From Clostridia bacterium UC5.1-1C12 (GTDB lineage: Bacteria > Bacillota_I > Bacilli_A > Erysipelotrichales > Erysipelotrichaceae): 64,000 bases of DNA. The position numbers and the translations under genes are program-made. The DNA is taken from positions 124,001 through 188,000 of the forward strand of contig BBZX01000006.1 of NCBI GenBank assembly GCA_001305055.1, read 5' to 3'. Of the stretch, positions 40,529 to 50,921 are shown piece by piece. The notes beneath the pieces were generated by a model. That model had not been told where the DNA came from. It did no database searches and worked only from the letters and a program-made list of their open reading frames with translations. Positions within the stretch are counted from its first letter, which is position 1. Each line of letters begins with the position of its first letter.

Positions 40529-42594
40529 TTATTGAGAATTAGTAGATACTAATTGACAACTATGTATAATGCAGCGGGAACCGGCCGGTACATATATTCC
40601 TGCACAGCCTGATCCTGTAACTGCTTTCATTGCCACCCTATAAGACTCCCCGTCTACTATAATTAAACCATTATTTCTATCGAGCTTCAATAAAAATTTG
40701 CAATCATTTGTATCTTTTTTTAGTTTTTTTGCGCTGACTGCCTTTTCTACATTATCCTTTTCAATCAAATTCATTGTATCCGCTTTCAGTTCGATTGCCT
40801 GATAATGCATCCAGCCCTGTACATCATAACAGATTTGAACACTTCCGTGTAGTTCTAATTCTAATTCCATTTTGCCAATTGATCCCAGAGCATCGCCAAA
40901 GAGTACAAAATCATCGGCGACAACAAGGCTTCCATTGTCGATTTCAGCCCTATTTCTCAGCGTTGTGCACTGACTTACCTCAATAAAACGCAGTTCGCCA
41001 TAGTCCAAGCCGTAGTCTTCATTGACCTCATTTTTAAAATCAATAAGCACATCAAAATTGCGGTCCACCGCTGCTTCATGGATTAAAAAACTGCTGTGAA
41101 GGATGCGTTCAGCTACCCTCAGCTCCAAACCATATTCTAAAATCAGGTCATCAGAAGGTTCAATCCTGAATGTGTAATCTTTGCGTTCTTTCACAAGAGG
41201 AACGAACGCTGACTGAGTTTTTTGCTTTCTGCCCAGCGCATAAACGGAAACTGACAAAGGTAAATCCTGTGGATTGGACAGCGTGAAGCGGATCGTTTCA
41301 CCCGGATAAACCTTAGGTGAAAAGCTTGGCTGATACCTCGCGTCATAAATATCACAGCTGCGGTAATAGCTTTTCTGTAAGACTTTGCCAACTGTATCAG
41401 GAAAGGCATTATTCAGCACACACTTTAAAGCTGAGCCGTCGACGATGCATTGACTTTCAAAGTATCGAGTGCTTTCACTCTTAAAGGCATGGGTGCCATA
41501 AGGCAGATAAAATCTAAACAGCTGGGTGGAAGGATCCAGCTCGGCCTGATATTTATCCGGTATTTCTATTTGATGAAGCTTTGCCCCGTAAGCGGCAAAC
41601 GCAAAGCGGTATGTGAAATGGTGTCGATATTTTCAGAACCAAGCAAGCTGCTTGATAGGATCAAATCATTAATCGGAGTGATCCATTTGGCATCAATTCC
41701 TTCAATGCCCGTCAGCGCTCCCATAATCGAACCGACATTGCCGCATGTGCAGTCGGTATCCCAGCCTGCAGCACATAGCATGGTCATTGTTTTAGAGAAA
41801 TCATTACCGCCGTATAACATCGCCATAATCATAATTGCCGTATTAGGCAGAATATGACAGACACCTTCATATTTATCATAGCCATGTATTTCCTGAATAT
41901 ATTTCAGACATTCTTCAGCCGTTTTGCCAGCTTTATAGATTGCCATGATTTCACGCACCAGCTTAGCATAATGACTGTCCGGTTTAATGAAATGCAGGGC
42001 TTCTTCAATGATCTGTTCACAGGTATCATGCGTATAAGCCAGCGCGATGCATGCCGCAACAAAACGACCGCCCTCAATACCGTCTAAATCATGAGTTACA
42101 CTTGCCATTTTCCCGGCAAGGTCAGCTGCCAGCTGCGGGTCTCCCATGCTGACATAACCCCAGCAGTCACTGAAAATCTGACCGCCGATCTGTTCAGCCA
42201 TAACTTGGCCGTTCGTCTGCCAAGCGCCGCTCAAAGGAGCCTTCATGCCTTCTTTTAACCGCAGATAAGCCGTATGCTCTGTCGCAATACCATCGCCGCC
42301 CCACCAAAAGAAGCCATGACCTTCACTGAGAATATTTAATACGTAATTTCCCATTTCTTCACTAGAAATTGATTTGTTTGGATTATAATCCAAAGACCTG
42401 ACGAAAAACAAAGGGCCGTTGGAATCATCATCAGCGGCAAAAATGCCATAATCGACTGGGTAATGATCCAGCTTTCCATACGTTTCCAGTATCTGCCTAT
42501 GCGTCCAGTTTTCCACCGGCGCTCCTAAACGGATACCGATAATCTTTCCGAGCCAAGCGGCATATGTTTTTCGATAATATGCTTCAAAATCCAT
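40529..42594 (-). CDS. ADP-ribosylglycohydrolase fused to a C-terminal beta-rich domain (one frame break)
   Basis: About 688 residues from ATG 42594 (AGGAGATC upstream). The first 330 are an ADP-ribosylglycohydrolase fold: AAWLGKIIGIRLGAPVE, ADDDSNGPLFF (metal-binding Asp cluster) and AAGWDTDCTCGNVGSIMGAL. After a single-base break near 41611 the frame continues YRFAFAAYGAKLH into a 350-residue region rich in beta strands, with no family I recognise. Such enzymes cleave ADP-ribose or ribosyl bonds. The first gene of the nucleoside importer operon, it may feed ribosyl compounds to it. No signal peptide is present. Confidence 0.82.
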
Positions 42595-42649
42595 AAGATC
42601 TCCTATCTTCAATATGTAAGTATATTTTAACTCATTTTTGATTCGTTTT

Positions 42650-42666
42650 TAACTATCAATTAGTTA
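42650..42666. promoter_or_regulatory. Inverted repeat upstream of the nucleoside operon
   Basis: TAACTA-TCAAT-TAGTTA forms a perfect 6-base inverted repeat about 56 bases upstream of the first gene of the operon, in an AT-rich spacer. It could be a repressor operator. No regulator gene lies next to it. Confidence 0.35.
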
Positions 42667-42688
42667 GATTATTAACAAGTTCTATTGA

Positions 42689-43876
42689 TTATGTATTACA
42701 TGATATATGATCCCAGTCGCGGGTGTGATTTGCATTACACAGCCAGTTCAAAGCATAATGATGCTCCTGCACAACACCTGATTCAAGATTTTCTAATTCA
42801 ATATGTTTTAAGCGGGCTTCCACACATGTCCAATCATAATATAAAGCCCGGGTATGCATAGCTAAGATTTCACGCTTACTTCTAAGCTTTGCCGCCGTGC
42901 ATAATTCATCCAGGGTTGAATAAGAGCGGATTATCTTTGACATTTCACTGACATTGCACACACTCTCATAAGTGGCATCCAAGCCATTCAGGCCCAGTGC
43001 CCAAAGCAGTACCGCCGTGCATTCATAGCGCCATGAAAACTGAATTGCCGTCTGTTCATCAGCCGCCTCCATCACAAATGCCTTTTCCCGCTCACTTAAA
43101 GCATCAACAAATGCAAACTGATCTTTAAGTCTTGAAAATTCCTGTACTCCAAACGCATAACTGCCATCTTCCATTAATTCACACTCTGCCATTACGGATG
43201 TCGCGAAGATACAAAGCAGCCGTTTCGCAATGGTTTCAACACTTGGCAATTCAACCGTATCTAATGAAAGCTGAATCGGCAGCATCGAAGCAGCCGCCGG
43301 GTAACCGCGTTTTTTATTTCATCTGTCACATCAATAAATTCTGTTTATCTTCAGCATCATAAGCTCTTTCTTCATCTATAATACTTTGATGAGCAATCGG
43401 ACGCCATGTTTCTAAATCACTGGCACCCTCAATTGACAGTAAGAGCTTCGCATCAGGGGTGAACAAGGACATTGACGGATATAAAACGATCGAAGAAGTG
43501 CTGCGAGCTGCCGCAAATAAACATTCCATGATCGCATTCGTTCGTGCTTCCTGGGCATCAAGCTGAAAATTCACGCCGGTAATATGATTAAATAATTGAA
43601 TTTGCTGCATGACACTTGCCATTAGTTCATCATTATTTAAAGGTGCCTGCGCAAAAAATTCATCATGCCGTCTGTCTGCCCGCGCATTTCCTTCTCATCA
43701 TCAACTATATGCAGCTCAATTTCACTGTTATCCTGAAGAATCAGCTTCATGGCATGATCTGCAACGAGCACATCAATCGTAAAATCCGCAAATGCTTTTT
43801 TAAATGCTTCAAGGATCAAATCATCATTTTTAATCACACTGTATAAAGTTATAACCGCATCTTGCCGCTCACTCAT
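42689..43876 (-). CDS. DUF4272-family protein (three frame breaks)
   Basis: About 396 residues from ATG 43876. The C-terminal 200 residues match DUF4272: FSWRYECTAVLLWALGLNGL, EILAMHTRALYYDWTCVEARL, VVQEHHYALNWLCN and DWDHISCNT. Frames join by adding a base at 43653-43658 (AAAAAA), near 43329-43331, and at 43310-43315 (TTTTTT). Fused N-terminal regions like this occur in the family, so a single gene is preferred; two cistrons with a GTGA overlap (GTG 43329) remain possible. No enzyme motif is seen. It starts in an ATGA overlap with the SUFU gene. Confidence 0.7.
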
Positions 43877-44533
43877 ACATTGACCTCACTTTCCGCTGAC
43901 AGTTTATCAGCCAGACTCTCTCTTGTATAATCACACATTAAATTGGGGCCTGACGCAAAATATCTTCGACCTGAATTTTTTATCAACAAGCAGTTTCAGC
44001 TCATCATCCTGCATGCCTATCAATTCCACAAACACCACCTCGCCATTGGGTGTCTGTATTTCACCGGCTTCATCAAGCTTGGTGATAAACCCGGTAATCT
44101 TTGATGTTCCGGCCGCGTCCATCCCCGTTGTCTGTCCGGTATATAGATACTCAAACGGCTGAAAAATCTCATTATTTTGAAAGGTAATACGGGCAATTGA
44201 CTGCAGGATGCCTGCCATGCAGCGAATCTCAGCCTCCGGATCACGCAAGCCATCTTTTTTTAGCTTTACCGTCAGTTCAAAACCATAGCCGCTGTATTCC
44301 TGGTTTTCACTTTCCTTCTCATAAAGCTCAGAAAGCCCATAAGTAACAAAATGATAAAAATCACCGCCGTCATAAACACTGATGCCATCCAGAGGATCGT
44401 TGCCGCCCAGCTGCCATGAAATCAAAGTCCCAAAATGGCAAGGCTCCTTCTGATCAGGATACATGTTATCAAATGCCTTACTGATTGCATCCCAGCCGGA
44501 TGAACAAAATGCCGGATCATTATTTTCGCTCAT
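43873..44533 (-). CDS. Suppressor-of-fused (SUFU) domain protein (two frame breaks)
   Basis: About 220 residues. GWDAISKAFDNMYPDQKEPCHFGT, LGGNDPLDGISVYDGGDFYHFVTYGLSELYEKE and SGYGFELTVKL are the hallmark of bacterial SUFU domains, followed by TPNGEVVFVELIGM. Frames join by adding one base in the T run 43976-43981 and one in the GGGG at 43945-43948, which extends the end to EVNV and a TGA overlapping the next ATG. Bacterial SUFU proteins are often immunity proteins against secreted toxins. No toxin gene is adjacent. Confidence 0.82.
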
Positions 44534-44662
44534 ACATTTCTTCCTTTCCTCATGTCAGCAGCTTTTTAGGTTTAATCATTATAACATATAAATCATATAG
44601 TTGTAACCGCTTTTAATGATCAGTAATGCCATTTCATCGCCTTTTTATATTCATCAGGTCAG

Positions 44663-44693
44663 AAAAAAACTCCTTATCTAAATCATAAGGAGT
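44663..44693 (-). terminator. Terminator of the EIIA-MupG-CutC-glycosylasparaginase operon
   Basis: On the minus strand ACTCCTTAT (44693-44685) pairs with ATAAGGAGT (44677-44669), followed by a T run at 44668-44663. It lies 8 bases past the EIIA stop. Confidence 0.9.
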
Positions 44694-44701
44694 CTTAAGC
44701 T

Positions 44702-45013
44702 TTATTTACTAAACTGACGGCACATTTCAATCATTTCAAGCGCCATGATTTTAATCGTTTCAGCACTCATGATCTGATCCTCAGCATGCAGCAGAAGTAA
44801 GGTTACATCTGTCTTATTGCCATTTGCTTCATTCGTAATCAGTTCAGCATGCGCCTGATGTGCATTCACAAATTCCTTTTCACCATCTTGAATCAACTGT
44901 TCAGCCTTTTCAAAATCACCTTTGCGGGCAATCTGCATCGCCTCGATAAAACAGCTTCTTGCGGCGCCAACACCGGCAATTATTTTAAAACAAATCATTT
45001 CTAAACCTTCCAT
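44702..45013 (-). CDS. PTS lactose/cellobiose-family EIIA component
   Basis: A 103-residue helical protein of the EIIA-Lac class. LLLLHAEDQIMSAETIK places the phosphorylated His at residue 76, and GAARSCFIEAMQIARKGDFEKAEQLI and HQAHAELI match the trimer helices. It takes phosphate from HPr and passes it to EIIB. The only EIIB and EIIC of this class in the window lie 10 kb away at 54944-56610, in another operon with the same operator. GGAGGC precedes the ATG. Confidence 0.93.
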   Translation of the reverse strand: MEGLEMICFKIIAGVGAARSCFIEAMQIARKGDFEKAEQLIQDGEKEFVNAHQAHAELITNEANGNKTDVTLLLLHAEDQIMSAETIKIMALEMIEMCRQFSK

Positions 45014-45027
45014 GGTTCTTGCCTCCT

Positions 45028-46114
45028 TTATTGAATAAACCCAAAGATATTTTCATAAGCAATCATGCTTACTAATTTCATTTCTTCCTCATTTAAATGT
45101 CCCGCCAGATTCCGATCGCCAGTATTAGGTATCGGTTTCAATATGATCTGCAATTCAGCGCGGTAATGACTCAGTGCATCATTCACAATGACCACATCAC
45201 CCACCTCAAACATTGCTTTATCGCAGACTCTTCGCGGTATCGAAGCATGATGATATTTCATTCGCGAATCAACAGTGCGGATCAATATATCACTGCTGTC
45301 TGTCCGGCGGTTATGCAGACAGTCAAACACGATTCTTTTTTCCGTTTCAGTAATTGTGTCATCTAAATCAATTTTAACTGTCACTTTATTCGGATCAGCA
45401 GCCGCCATCGCTTTTAGTTCTGCCTCACTTGCATAAGCATTGCCGATCAATACATCGTCGATTTCACGGGTTGCGTATAAATACCGAGTCTGCCAGCTTA
45501 TTGCTTTATCCCGGCACAGCTCAAGTCGGCAAGCCTTCATAAACCGGCCAAGGCCCGAATGTGTTTTCTTCATTTGAACTGACAAAGGCAGCATTCGTTA
45601 AGTTTAATGTTTTTGTTTTACTATTGAAAAAATGAAATCTTTCTTCACTTAGACCGCTGTAACGCATCGGATAGAAATTATGACAGATCGTCATATTATG
45701 CGGATTCGCGCCTTTTTCAATCATGCGGTCAAGATTCAGATACTGTGAACCGTTAAATTCAATCTGTATGCCATAGGGATTCAATGTTAACGCGATATCC
45801 TCTAAATCACTGAAATGACCATCCATTCGGATAATGTCTACACCCATAGCTTTGAAGACCTTTAAGTTAGTCGGATCAGCACCCAGCTTTTTAAATATCT
45901 GCGGATTCGTGTCTGCAGAAACTATCATGCCCAACCGATGAGCCCGTGTACAAAGATCGCTGAACCCCTGAATAATCGTTTCAGCTTCACCCGCTGATGA
46001 AAGCAGACAGGTAAACAGACGTGTAAAGCCATAGCTGGCCGCCAGACGCATATAAGCGTCATCTTTTTCCTTAGTGGAATGCTGAGGATAAATGGATATA
46101 CCTAATCGATGCAT
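45028..46114 (-). CDS. mupG: 6-phospho-N-acetylmuramidase-like protein, MupG/DUF871 family (frame break)
   Basis: About 363 residues. MHRLGISIYPQHSTKEKDDAY, GFTRLFTCLLS, VDIIRMDGHFSDLEDIALTL, ICHNFYPMRYSGLSEERF, GPWPVYEGLPT and REIDDVLIGNAY follow the DUF871 (GH170) order. Near 45530 two bases appear to be missing, restoring EGLPT-LELCRD, the usual GLPTLE motif. The founding member cleaves MurNAc-6-phosphate-GlcNAc, taken up by a PTS, inside the cell. Other members may use other phospho-disaccharides. ATG 46114 overlaps cutC by 13 bases. Confidence 0.85.
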
Positions 46115-46869
46115 TCTTGATCCTCCGCTTCTCTGATAATATTCACTAATTCCTTAACTGCCGTTTCAGCAACCACATCATAATCTAACTCGTGATGATA
46201 AGCATAGCTGACCATGCCGTTATCAGTTGTCGGATCATTGACCCACGCTTTAGCACTTGAATGCACTTGGCTGACACCGCTTGTTTTAATAAATTCCACA
46301 GCGTTATGCGCCTTAATGCCGCTGCCAGCGAGAATCTCAATTTGATCACCATAGACACTCTGCAGCTCATGAATCAATTCCTTACCCGCTATGGCTGTGG
46401 GGGCTAAACCGCTCGTTAATACACGATCAATTCCGCATTCAATCAATTGATTGATCGCTTGTTTCGCATCCTTACCACAATCAAAGGCACGATGGAATAC
46501 CGCTTCACGCTCTGTACCATATGATTTAATCAGTTCAACCATCCGTTTTGTCAGATTTAGATCAATAGCGGCATCTGCCTTTAAAAAGCCAAACGCCAAG
46601 CCATCACTGCCTGCCTCTAACAGCGCCTTGGCATCTTCAAAAATACATTCGATTTCATCATCGTTATAACAAAAGCCAGCCCCTCTTGGCCTTACCATGC
46701 AGATTACCGGCAGGCTCACATCACGTTTAACCAGCTTCAAAGTTCCGATGCTGGGTGTCAAACCACCCATAAACAAAGCAGAATTAAGTTCAATCCGATC
46801 CGCCTTGCCGTTTTGCGCCATCAGTGCATCATGATAGCTTCCGCAGCAAATTTCAACTAATGTTTTCAT
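46102..46869 (-). CDS. cutC: CutC-family protein
   Basis: About 255 residues forming a TIM-barrel of the CutC family: LVEICCGSYHDALMAQNGKADRIELNSAL, GGLTPSIGTLKLV, VMVRP-type RPRGAGFCY and AVFHRAFD, with VLTSGLA and EILAGSGI later. CutC was named for copper homeostasis, but its presence in sugar and peptidoglycan-salvage operons suggests a metabolic role. ATG 46869 is chosen; GTG 46878 is possible. It overlaps the asparaginase stop region and the MupG start, so the operon is tightly coupled. Confidence 0.88.
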   Translation of the reverse strand: MKTLVEICCGSYHDALMAQNGKADRIELNSALFMGGLTPSIGTLKLVKRDVSLPVICMVRPRGAGFCYNDDEIECIFEDAKALLEAGSDGLAFGFLKADAAIDLNLTKRMVELIKSYGTEREAVFHRAFDCGKDAKQAINQLIECGIDRVLTSGLAPTAIAGKELIHELQSVYGDQIEILAGSGIKAHNAVEFIKTSGVSQVHSSAKAWVNDPTTDNGMVSYAYHHELDYDVVAETAVKELVNIIREAEDQECID

Positions 46870-46870
46870 C

Positions 46871-47821
46871 CTATTCACTCAGCGGCGCCATGCGTGTCTG
46901 CATATAATTATTCAGCCATTCCTCACTCGCTAATTCATGAATACATTTGCCGTCAACATTTTTTACTAAATATACCGCCGGTGTTTCTCCCTCTCTGCAT
47001 ACCGCAAAGGAGAAGCCTTCAATATTCGTTGCCACACCGTATTCACCTTTATTATTCATTGCCACAACACTCAGATCACCAGCCTTGCCGCGGCGCTTTT
47101 TCAATTCAGCATCTAAATTGTTGACCGCAATTTCACAGGCCGCCTGCGGATGATGACCTTCCTTCATCAAGCGAACGATTTCATAAGAAATACAGCCCTT
47201 CATCAAATCCTCGCCAAGTCCGGTCGCACTTGCGCCGCCGACTGTAGAATCAGCGTAAAAACCGCTGCCGCTGATCGGTGAATCACCGACTCTGCCTTTT
47301 TTCTTCATGAATAAGCCTGAGGTGGAAGTACCAACCACCATCTTACCGTGCTGATCCAAGGCTACGACACCTACTGTATCATGACCGATATAAGGGCGCA
47401 GCTCCTGAGCTGTTTCCTTTACCCGCTTGCGATAATGAATCTTAGCCCGATCCGATAACATATTCTTACGTTCAAAGCCTTCCTTATGCGCAAACTTTTC
47501 TGCGCCTTCACTTACCAGCATGCAGTTAACTGATTCAGCGGATAAGCGCTTTGCCACTTTGATCGGATTTGCGAAATCCTTAATTGCCGCAACCGCACCG
47601 ATATCAAATGTATTGCCGTCCATATAAGCCGCGTCAAGCTCAACTTCCATTTCTTCATTCGGCAGACCGCCATAACCTACTGATTTATAATATGGAAAAT
47701 CTTCAATATCACATATTGCCTTTTCCAGTGCCTCTCCGGCAGCCGCTCCATGCTCAAGCATTTCACCGCCGGCTGTAATACCCTCAAGCGCCATACGCCA
47801 CGTCGCAATCATCGCCCACAT
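46871..47821 (-). CDS. N4-(beta-N-acetylglucosaminyl)-L-asparaginase-type Ntn hydrolase
   Basis: A 316-residue Ntn-hydrolase precursor with no signal peptide. It should cut itself between Asp148 and Thr149 (GHDTVGVVALD), making Thr149 the nucleophile; GTSTSGLFMKKKGRVGDSPISG and FYADSTVGGASATGLGED match glycosylasparaginases. These split GlcNAc-asparagine into aspartate and 1-amino-GlcNAc. Isoaspartyl-peptidase activity is an alternative. It is the first gene of the EIIA operon, behind operator, weak -35 and perfect -10, with AAGGAGG before the ATG. A cytoplasmic form implies uptake of a glycosylated amino acid or peptide. Confidence 0.87.
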   Translation of the reverse strand: MWAMIATWRMALEGITAGGEMLEHGAAAGEALEKAICDIEDFPYYKSVGYGGLPNEEMEVELDAAYMDGNTFDIGAVAAIKDFANPIKVAKRLSAESVNCMLVSEGAEKFAHKEGFERKNMLSDRAKIHYRKRVKETAQELRPYIGHDTVGVVALDQHGKMVVGTSTSGLFMKKKGRVGDSPISGSGFYADSTVGGASATGLGEDLMKGCISYEIVRLMKEGHHPQAACEIAVNNLDAELKKRRGKAGDLSVVAMNNKGEYGVATNIEGFSFAVCREGETPAVYLVKNVDGKCIHELASEEWLNNYMQTRMAPLSE

Positions 47822-47854
47822 AACAAATCCTCCTTTATGTTTTCTTTTGATTTT

Positions 47855-47909
47855 ATTATAGGCTGATCAAGCCTTACAAACCGTTTTTCTCTTTCCTAAG
47901 ATTAGGAAA
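47855..47909 (-). promoter_or_regulatory. Operator and promoter of the glycosylasparaginase operon
   Basis: TTTCCT-AAGATT-AGGAAA lies at 47892-47909. Exactly 31 bases further, on the minus strand, is TATAAT (47860-47855). No good -35 box is seen at the right place (CGGTTT), as expected for a promoter that needs an activator. The operator matches four others in the window. Confidence 0.8.
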
Positions 47910-47915
47910 CCCTCA

Positions 47916-48797
47916 TTAATCCAAGGGCTGCTGATAGAAACCGCCAAAGAAATTCTCTGATTTATACACATTCACTAACAGCTGCGGATCAGCCTGTTTC
48001 ATCAAATAAACAATATCCTTAACCTCATAAGCTGATACAACGGTATGCAGCAGATAGTAACGCTTCTTAGAGAAACCGCCATAGCTTGGTGTAACCGTGA
48101 TACCATGCCGGTAATGATCGACATACACATCGACCACCGCTTCGGCATTTGATGTCGTAATCTGCATCGTAACCCGTTCATAGCGATGATAGAAGGCATT
48201 GACTGTCTGTGTAGAAATATATTGAAATAAAATAGAATAACCAGCATTCTGCCAACCAAACAAAACGCCAAAAATACACAGCATGATGCAATTAAATATA
48301 AACACCTGTGTCCAAATTGACTTGCCGATCTTATTGGATACATATAAAGCGATAAAATCCGTACCGCCGGTACTTGCATTTCCCTTTAGCGAAAGCAGGA
48401 TTGCAAAACCATACAGCACACCGCCCAGCATGCAGTTCAGCATGACATCATCAATCAGCGGTGTAAAATGGAACAGCTTTAAAAAGATGGATACACAAAA
48501 AAATTGAATACTTGAAAAAATCGTAAACTTTGTAGAAATACTTTTCAGACATAAGAGCGCTACCGGCACATTTAATAATATAATCATTAATGACACATCA
48601 AACTCCAGTCCGAATAAACCGCTGATACGGTTAATCAAAATAGCCAGACCGGTAAAGCCGCTTGACAGCAGATTACTGGCATTAATGAAAACCTGAATGA
48701 CATAGGTCTGCAGAAGCGCACTGGCAAGCACCATGATTAATGTATAGATACAGCGTGCCACAAAATTTTTTTTCAGAACCTTAATTTTCTCTGACAT
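47916..48797 (-). CDS. YitT-family membrane protein
   Basis: About 293 residues. The N-terminal two thirds contains five hydrophobic helices, with INRISGLFGLEFDVSLMIILLNVP and GNASTGGTDFIALYVS, matching the YitT (DUF161) family; the C-terminal part, RYERVTMQITTSNAEAVVDVYVDHYRHGITVTPSYGGF, read in pieces, is the soluble DUF2179-type domain. Function is unknown; homologues may sense or transport small molecules. ATG 48797 has AGGGGG upstream. It shares a divergent control region with the LicR-type regulator and carries the shared operator exactly 31 bases before its -10. Confidence 0.85.
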   Translation of the reverse strand: MSEKIKVLKKNFVARCIYTLIMVLASALLQTYVIQVFINASNLLSSGFTGLAILINRISGLFGLEFDVSLMIILLNVPVALLCLKSISTKFTIFSSIQFFCVSIFLKLFHFTPLIDDVMLNCMLGGVLYGFAILLSLKGNASTGGTDFIALYVSNKIGKSIWTQVFIFNCIMLCIFGVLFGWQNAGYSILFQYISTQTVNAFYHRYERVTMQITTSNAEAVVDVYVDHYRHGITVTPSYGGFSKKRYYLLHTVVSAYEVKDIVYLMKQADPQLLVNVYKSENFFGGFYQQPLD

Positions 48798-48822
48798 GAG
48801 CATAACCCCCTGATTCACCTGT

Positions 48823-48949
48823 ATTATAATCTCATTTAAGAATCACATGGAGAAATCCATTTCCTCTTGTTAGGAAATTCAAGAAACATCACCGCTTTTC
48901 CTAATAATAGGAAAAGACATTATAAAAATGGTTTTAATTATTATATAAT
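48823..48949. promoter_or_regulatory. Divergent promoters with two tandem operators
   Basis: TTTCCT-CTTGTT-AGGAAA core lies at 48860-48877 and TTTCCT-AATAAT-AGGAAA at 48897-48914, extended to a 9-base arm palindrome. The first is 31 bases from TATAAT on the minus strand (48828-48823, YitT gene). The second is 29 bases from TATAAT at 48944-48949 on the plus strand (regulator gene). This predicts autoregulation and control of the YitT gene. Confidence 0.8.
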
Positions 48950-48987
48950 AATGATAATGTAAGATTTTCATTAAAGGGGAAGATAGA

Positions 48988-50896
48988 ATGACAGATAGAC
49001 AAGAAAAACTGCTCCGTTTGCTTGAATCACAAAATACATGGATCACCGGCAAAGAACTCTCCCAGATACTTAAAGTATCTGATCGTACAATACGCAGCGA
49101 TATTGACGCTATGAATCATGAATATGATTTACCGCTGATTGAATCAAATATCCGCAAAGGCTATCGGCTGATCGTAGAAAATTATCATCAGAATCAGAAG
49201 CCTGTCGATACCTTGATTCCGCAGACACCTAAGGAGCGTTCTTCATTCATCTTAAAAAAATTACTCCTGACGAATCAAAAGCTGTCAATCATTGATTTAC
49301 TTGATGAAATCTTTATTTCTGAATATGCTTTAGATAATGATTTGAAAAATATCAAGGAATTTATTGATACCTTTGAGGGATTAAAGATTACCAAAAGCCG
49401 CAACCACCTTTATCTGGAAGGACCTGAACATTCCATCCGTGAATTATATAAACAGATGCTGCTTGAAGAGACGCAGAAGAACTTCTTAAATATTGATGAA
49501 ATAGCTTCAATTTATAAAAATTTTGATTTATTAAAATGCAAACAGGAGTTAGAGAAGATTCTTAAAAAGTACAGTTATGAAGTTCATGATGTCTCATTTC
49601 CCAGTCTGATTGTACATGTGGGAATATCTATTGACCGTATTTTCAATTTCCGTTATGTGGAATCAATGCGCAATACGGATGAAATTATGACTTCTATTGA
49701 ATATCGGATTGCCAAAGAATTCTATGAACGGATTTCTGCGCTGTATCAGACAGAGATCGTCGAAAGTGAAATTGTCATGCTGGCATTTTTGCTGATGGGT
49801 AAAAAAGGCACGAATTTCTCTTCAGAATCCTTAAAGGAATTTTTACCGGAAAATGTCACATGCAACATGCTGGCTCAAGAGATGCTTGAAACATCCTTAC
49901 AAACTTCGGCATCAATTTTACTGATGATGAGGGTCTGATTGTCGGTTTAACACTTCACCTGCAGTCTTTAATTGAAAGAGCCGCCAAGAATCTGGTAGCG
50001 AATAATCTTTATTTACAGGAGATTAAACGTAAATATCCTTTTGATTTTTGAATTAGGCGTATCTTGTGCCAATTATTTATCCAGACGGCTTGATCTGGAA
50101 GTATCTGAAGAAGAAATCGGCTTTATAGCCCTGCATTTAGGTATGGCTTATGAACGGCAGAATGCAAAGCGCAAATATAAAGCAATTGTGATCTTCCCAA
50201 CCACACAGGCAATTTCAAATGCGCCGATTCTGCGCATGCAGCGAATTTTTTCTGAATACATGGATATTATCGGTATTTTCAACTATTTTGAAGAAACGAA
50301 GATTCTCGAATTAAAACCTGATTTAATTATTTGTTCAGTACCGCTGAAGCATTCATTGGAGATTCCTACGGTTCAGATTTCAATTTTCTTTTCCAGAGAA
50401 GATGAGGCTTATATCTTGTCGGCATTAAATGCATTGGAACAAAAAGCATTTAAAGGAAGCTTATGCTGATTGTCTAAATCAGATGTTCAGACCGGAGCAT
50501 TTCTTTACCGACATGGAATTTAAAACCTCAGAAGAAGCAATTCGTTTCATGTGTGATGATTTAGTTCGTTCAAATGCTGTATCTGAACAATTCTTTGATT
50601 CAGTTATGGCCAGAGAAAGTATGTCCTCAACCTCATTTATACATCAGTTTGCGATACCGCATGCCCTTGATTCAACGGTTTATCAGGCTAACATCTCGGT
50701 TGTTATTTTACGCAAGCCAATTCGCTGGGGACCTTATGATGTGAAAATTGTATTCCTGCTGGCAGCAGGCAATACAGAAAGTGTAGCTATGAAGCTGTTC
50801 TTTGAGTGGATGATTAACCTTTCTAATGATGTATATAAAATGACCAGCTTGATGGAATGCAGCAATTATAATGAATTTATTAAATATTTCGATTAG
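48988..50896 (+). CDS. LicR/BglG-type PTS-responsive transcription activator (three frame breaks)
   Basis: About 636 residues. The start MTDRQEKLLRLLESQNTWITGKELSQILKVSDRTIRSDI, read as an HTH, is followed by a second HTH region, two PRD domains (the second around YPLIFELGVSCANYLS and EEIGFIALHLGMAYER), an EIIB-like domain (KAIVIFPTTQAISNAPIL, without the usual Cys) and a C-terminal EIIA domain with FAIPHALDSTV, where the His is phosphorylated. Breaks lie near 49895-49896, 50038-50043 and 50454-50456. This architecture is that of activators that read PTS phosphorylation. GGGGAAG precedes the ATG. It is the likely binder of the TTTCCT-N6-AGGAAA sites. Confidence 0.87.
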
Positions 50897-50897
50897 T

Positions 50898-50921
50898 CAG
50901 TGCCTAGGCGCTGGCTTTTAT
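50898..50921 (+). terminator. Terminator of the LicR-type regulator gene
   Basis: CAGTGC (50898-50903) pairs with GCGCTG (50908-50913) around CTAG, followed by GCTTTTATT. It starts directly after the stop codon. Confidence 0.75.
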
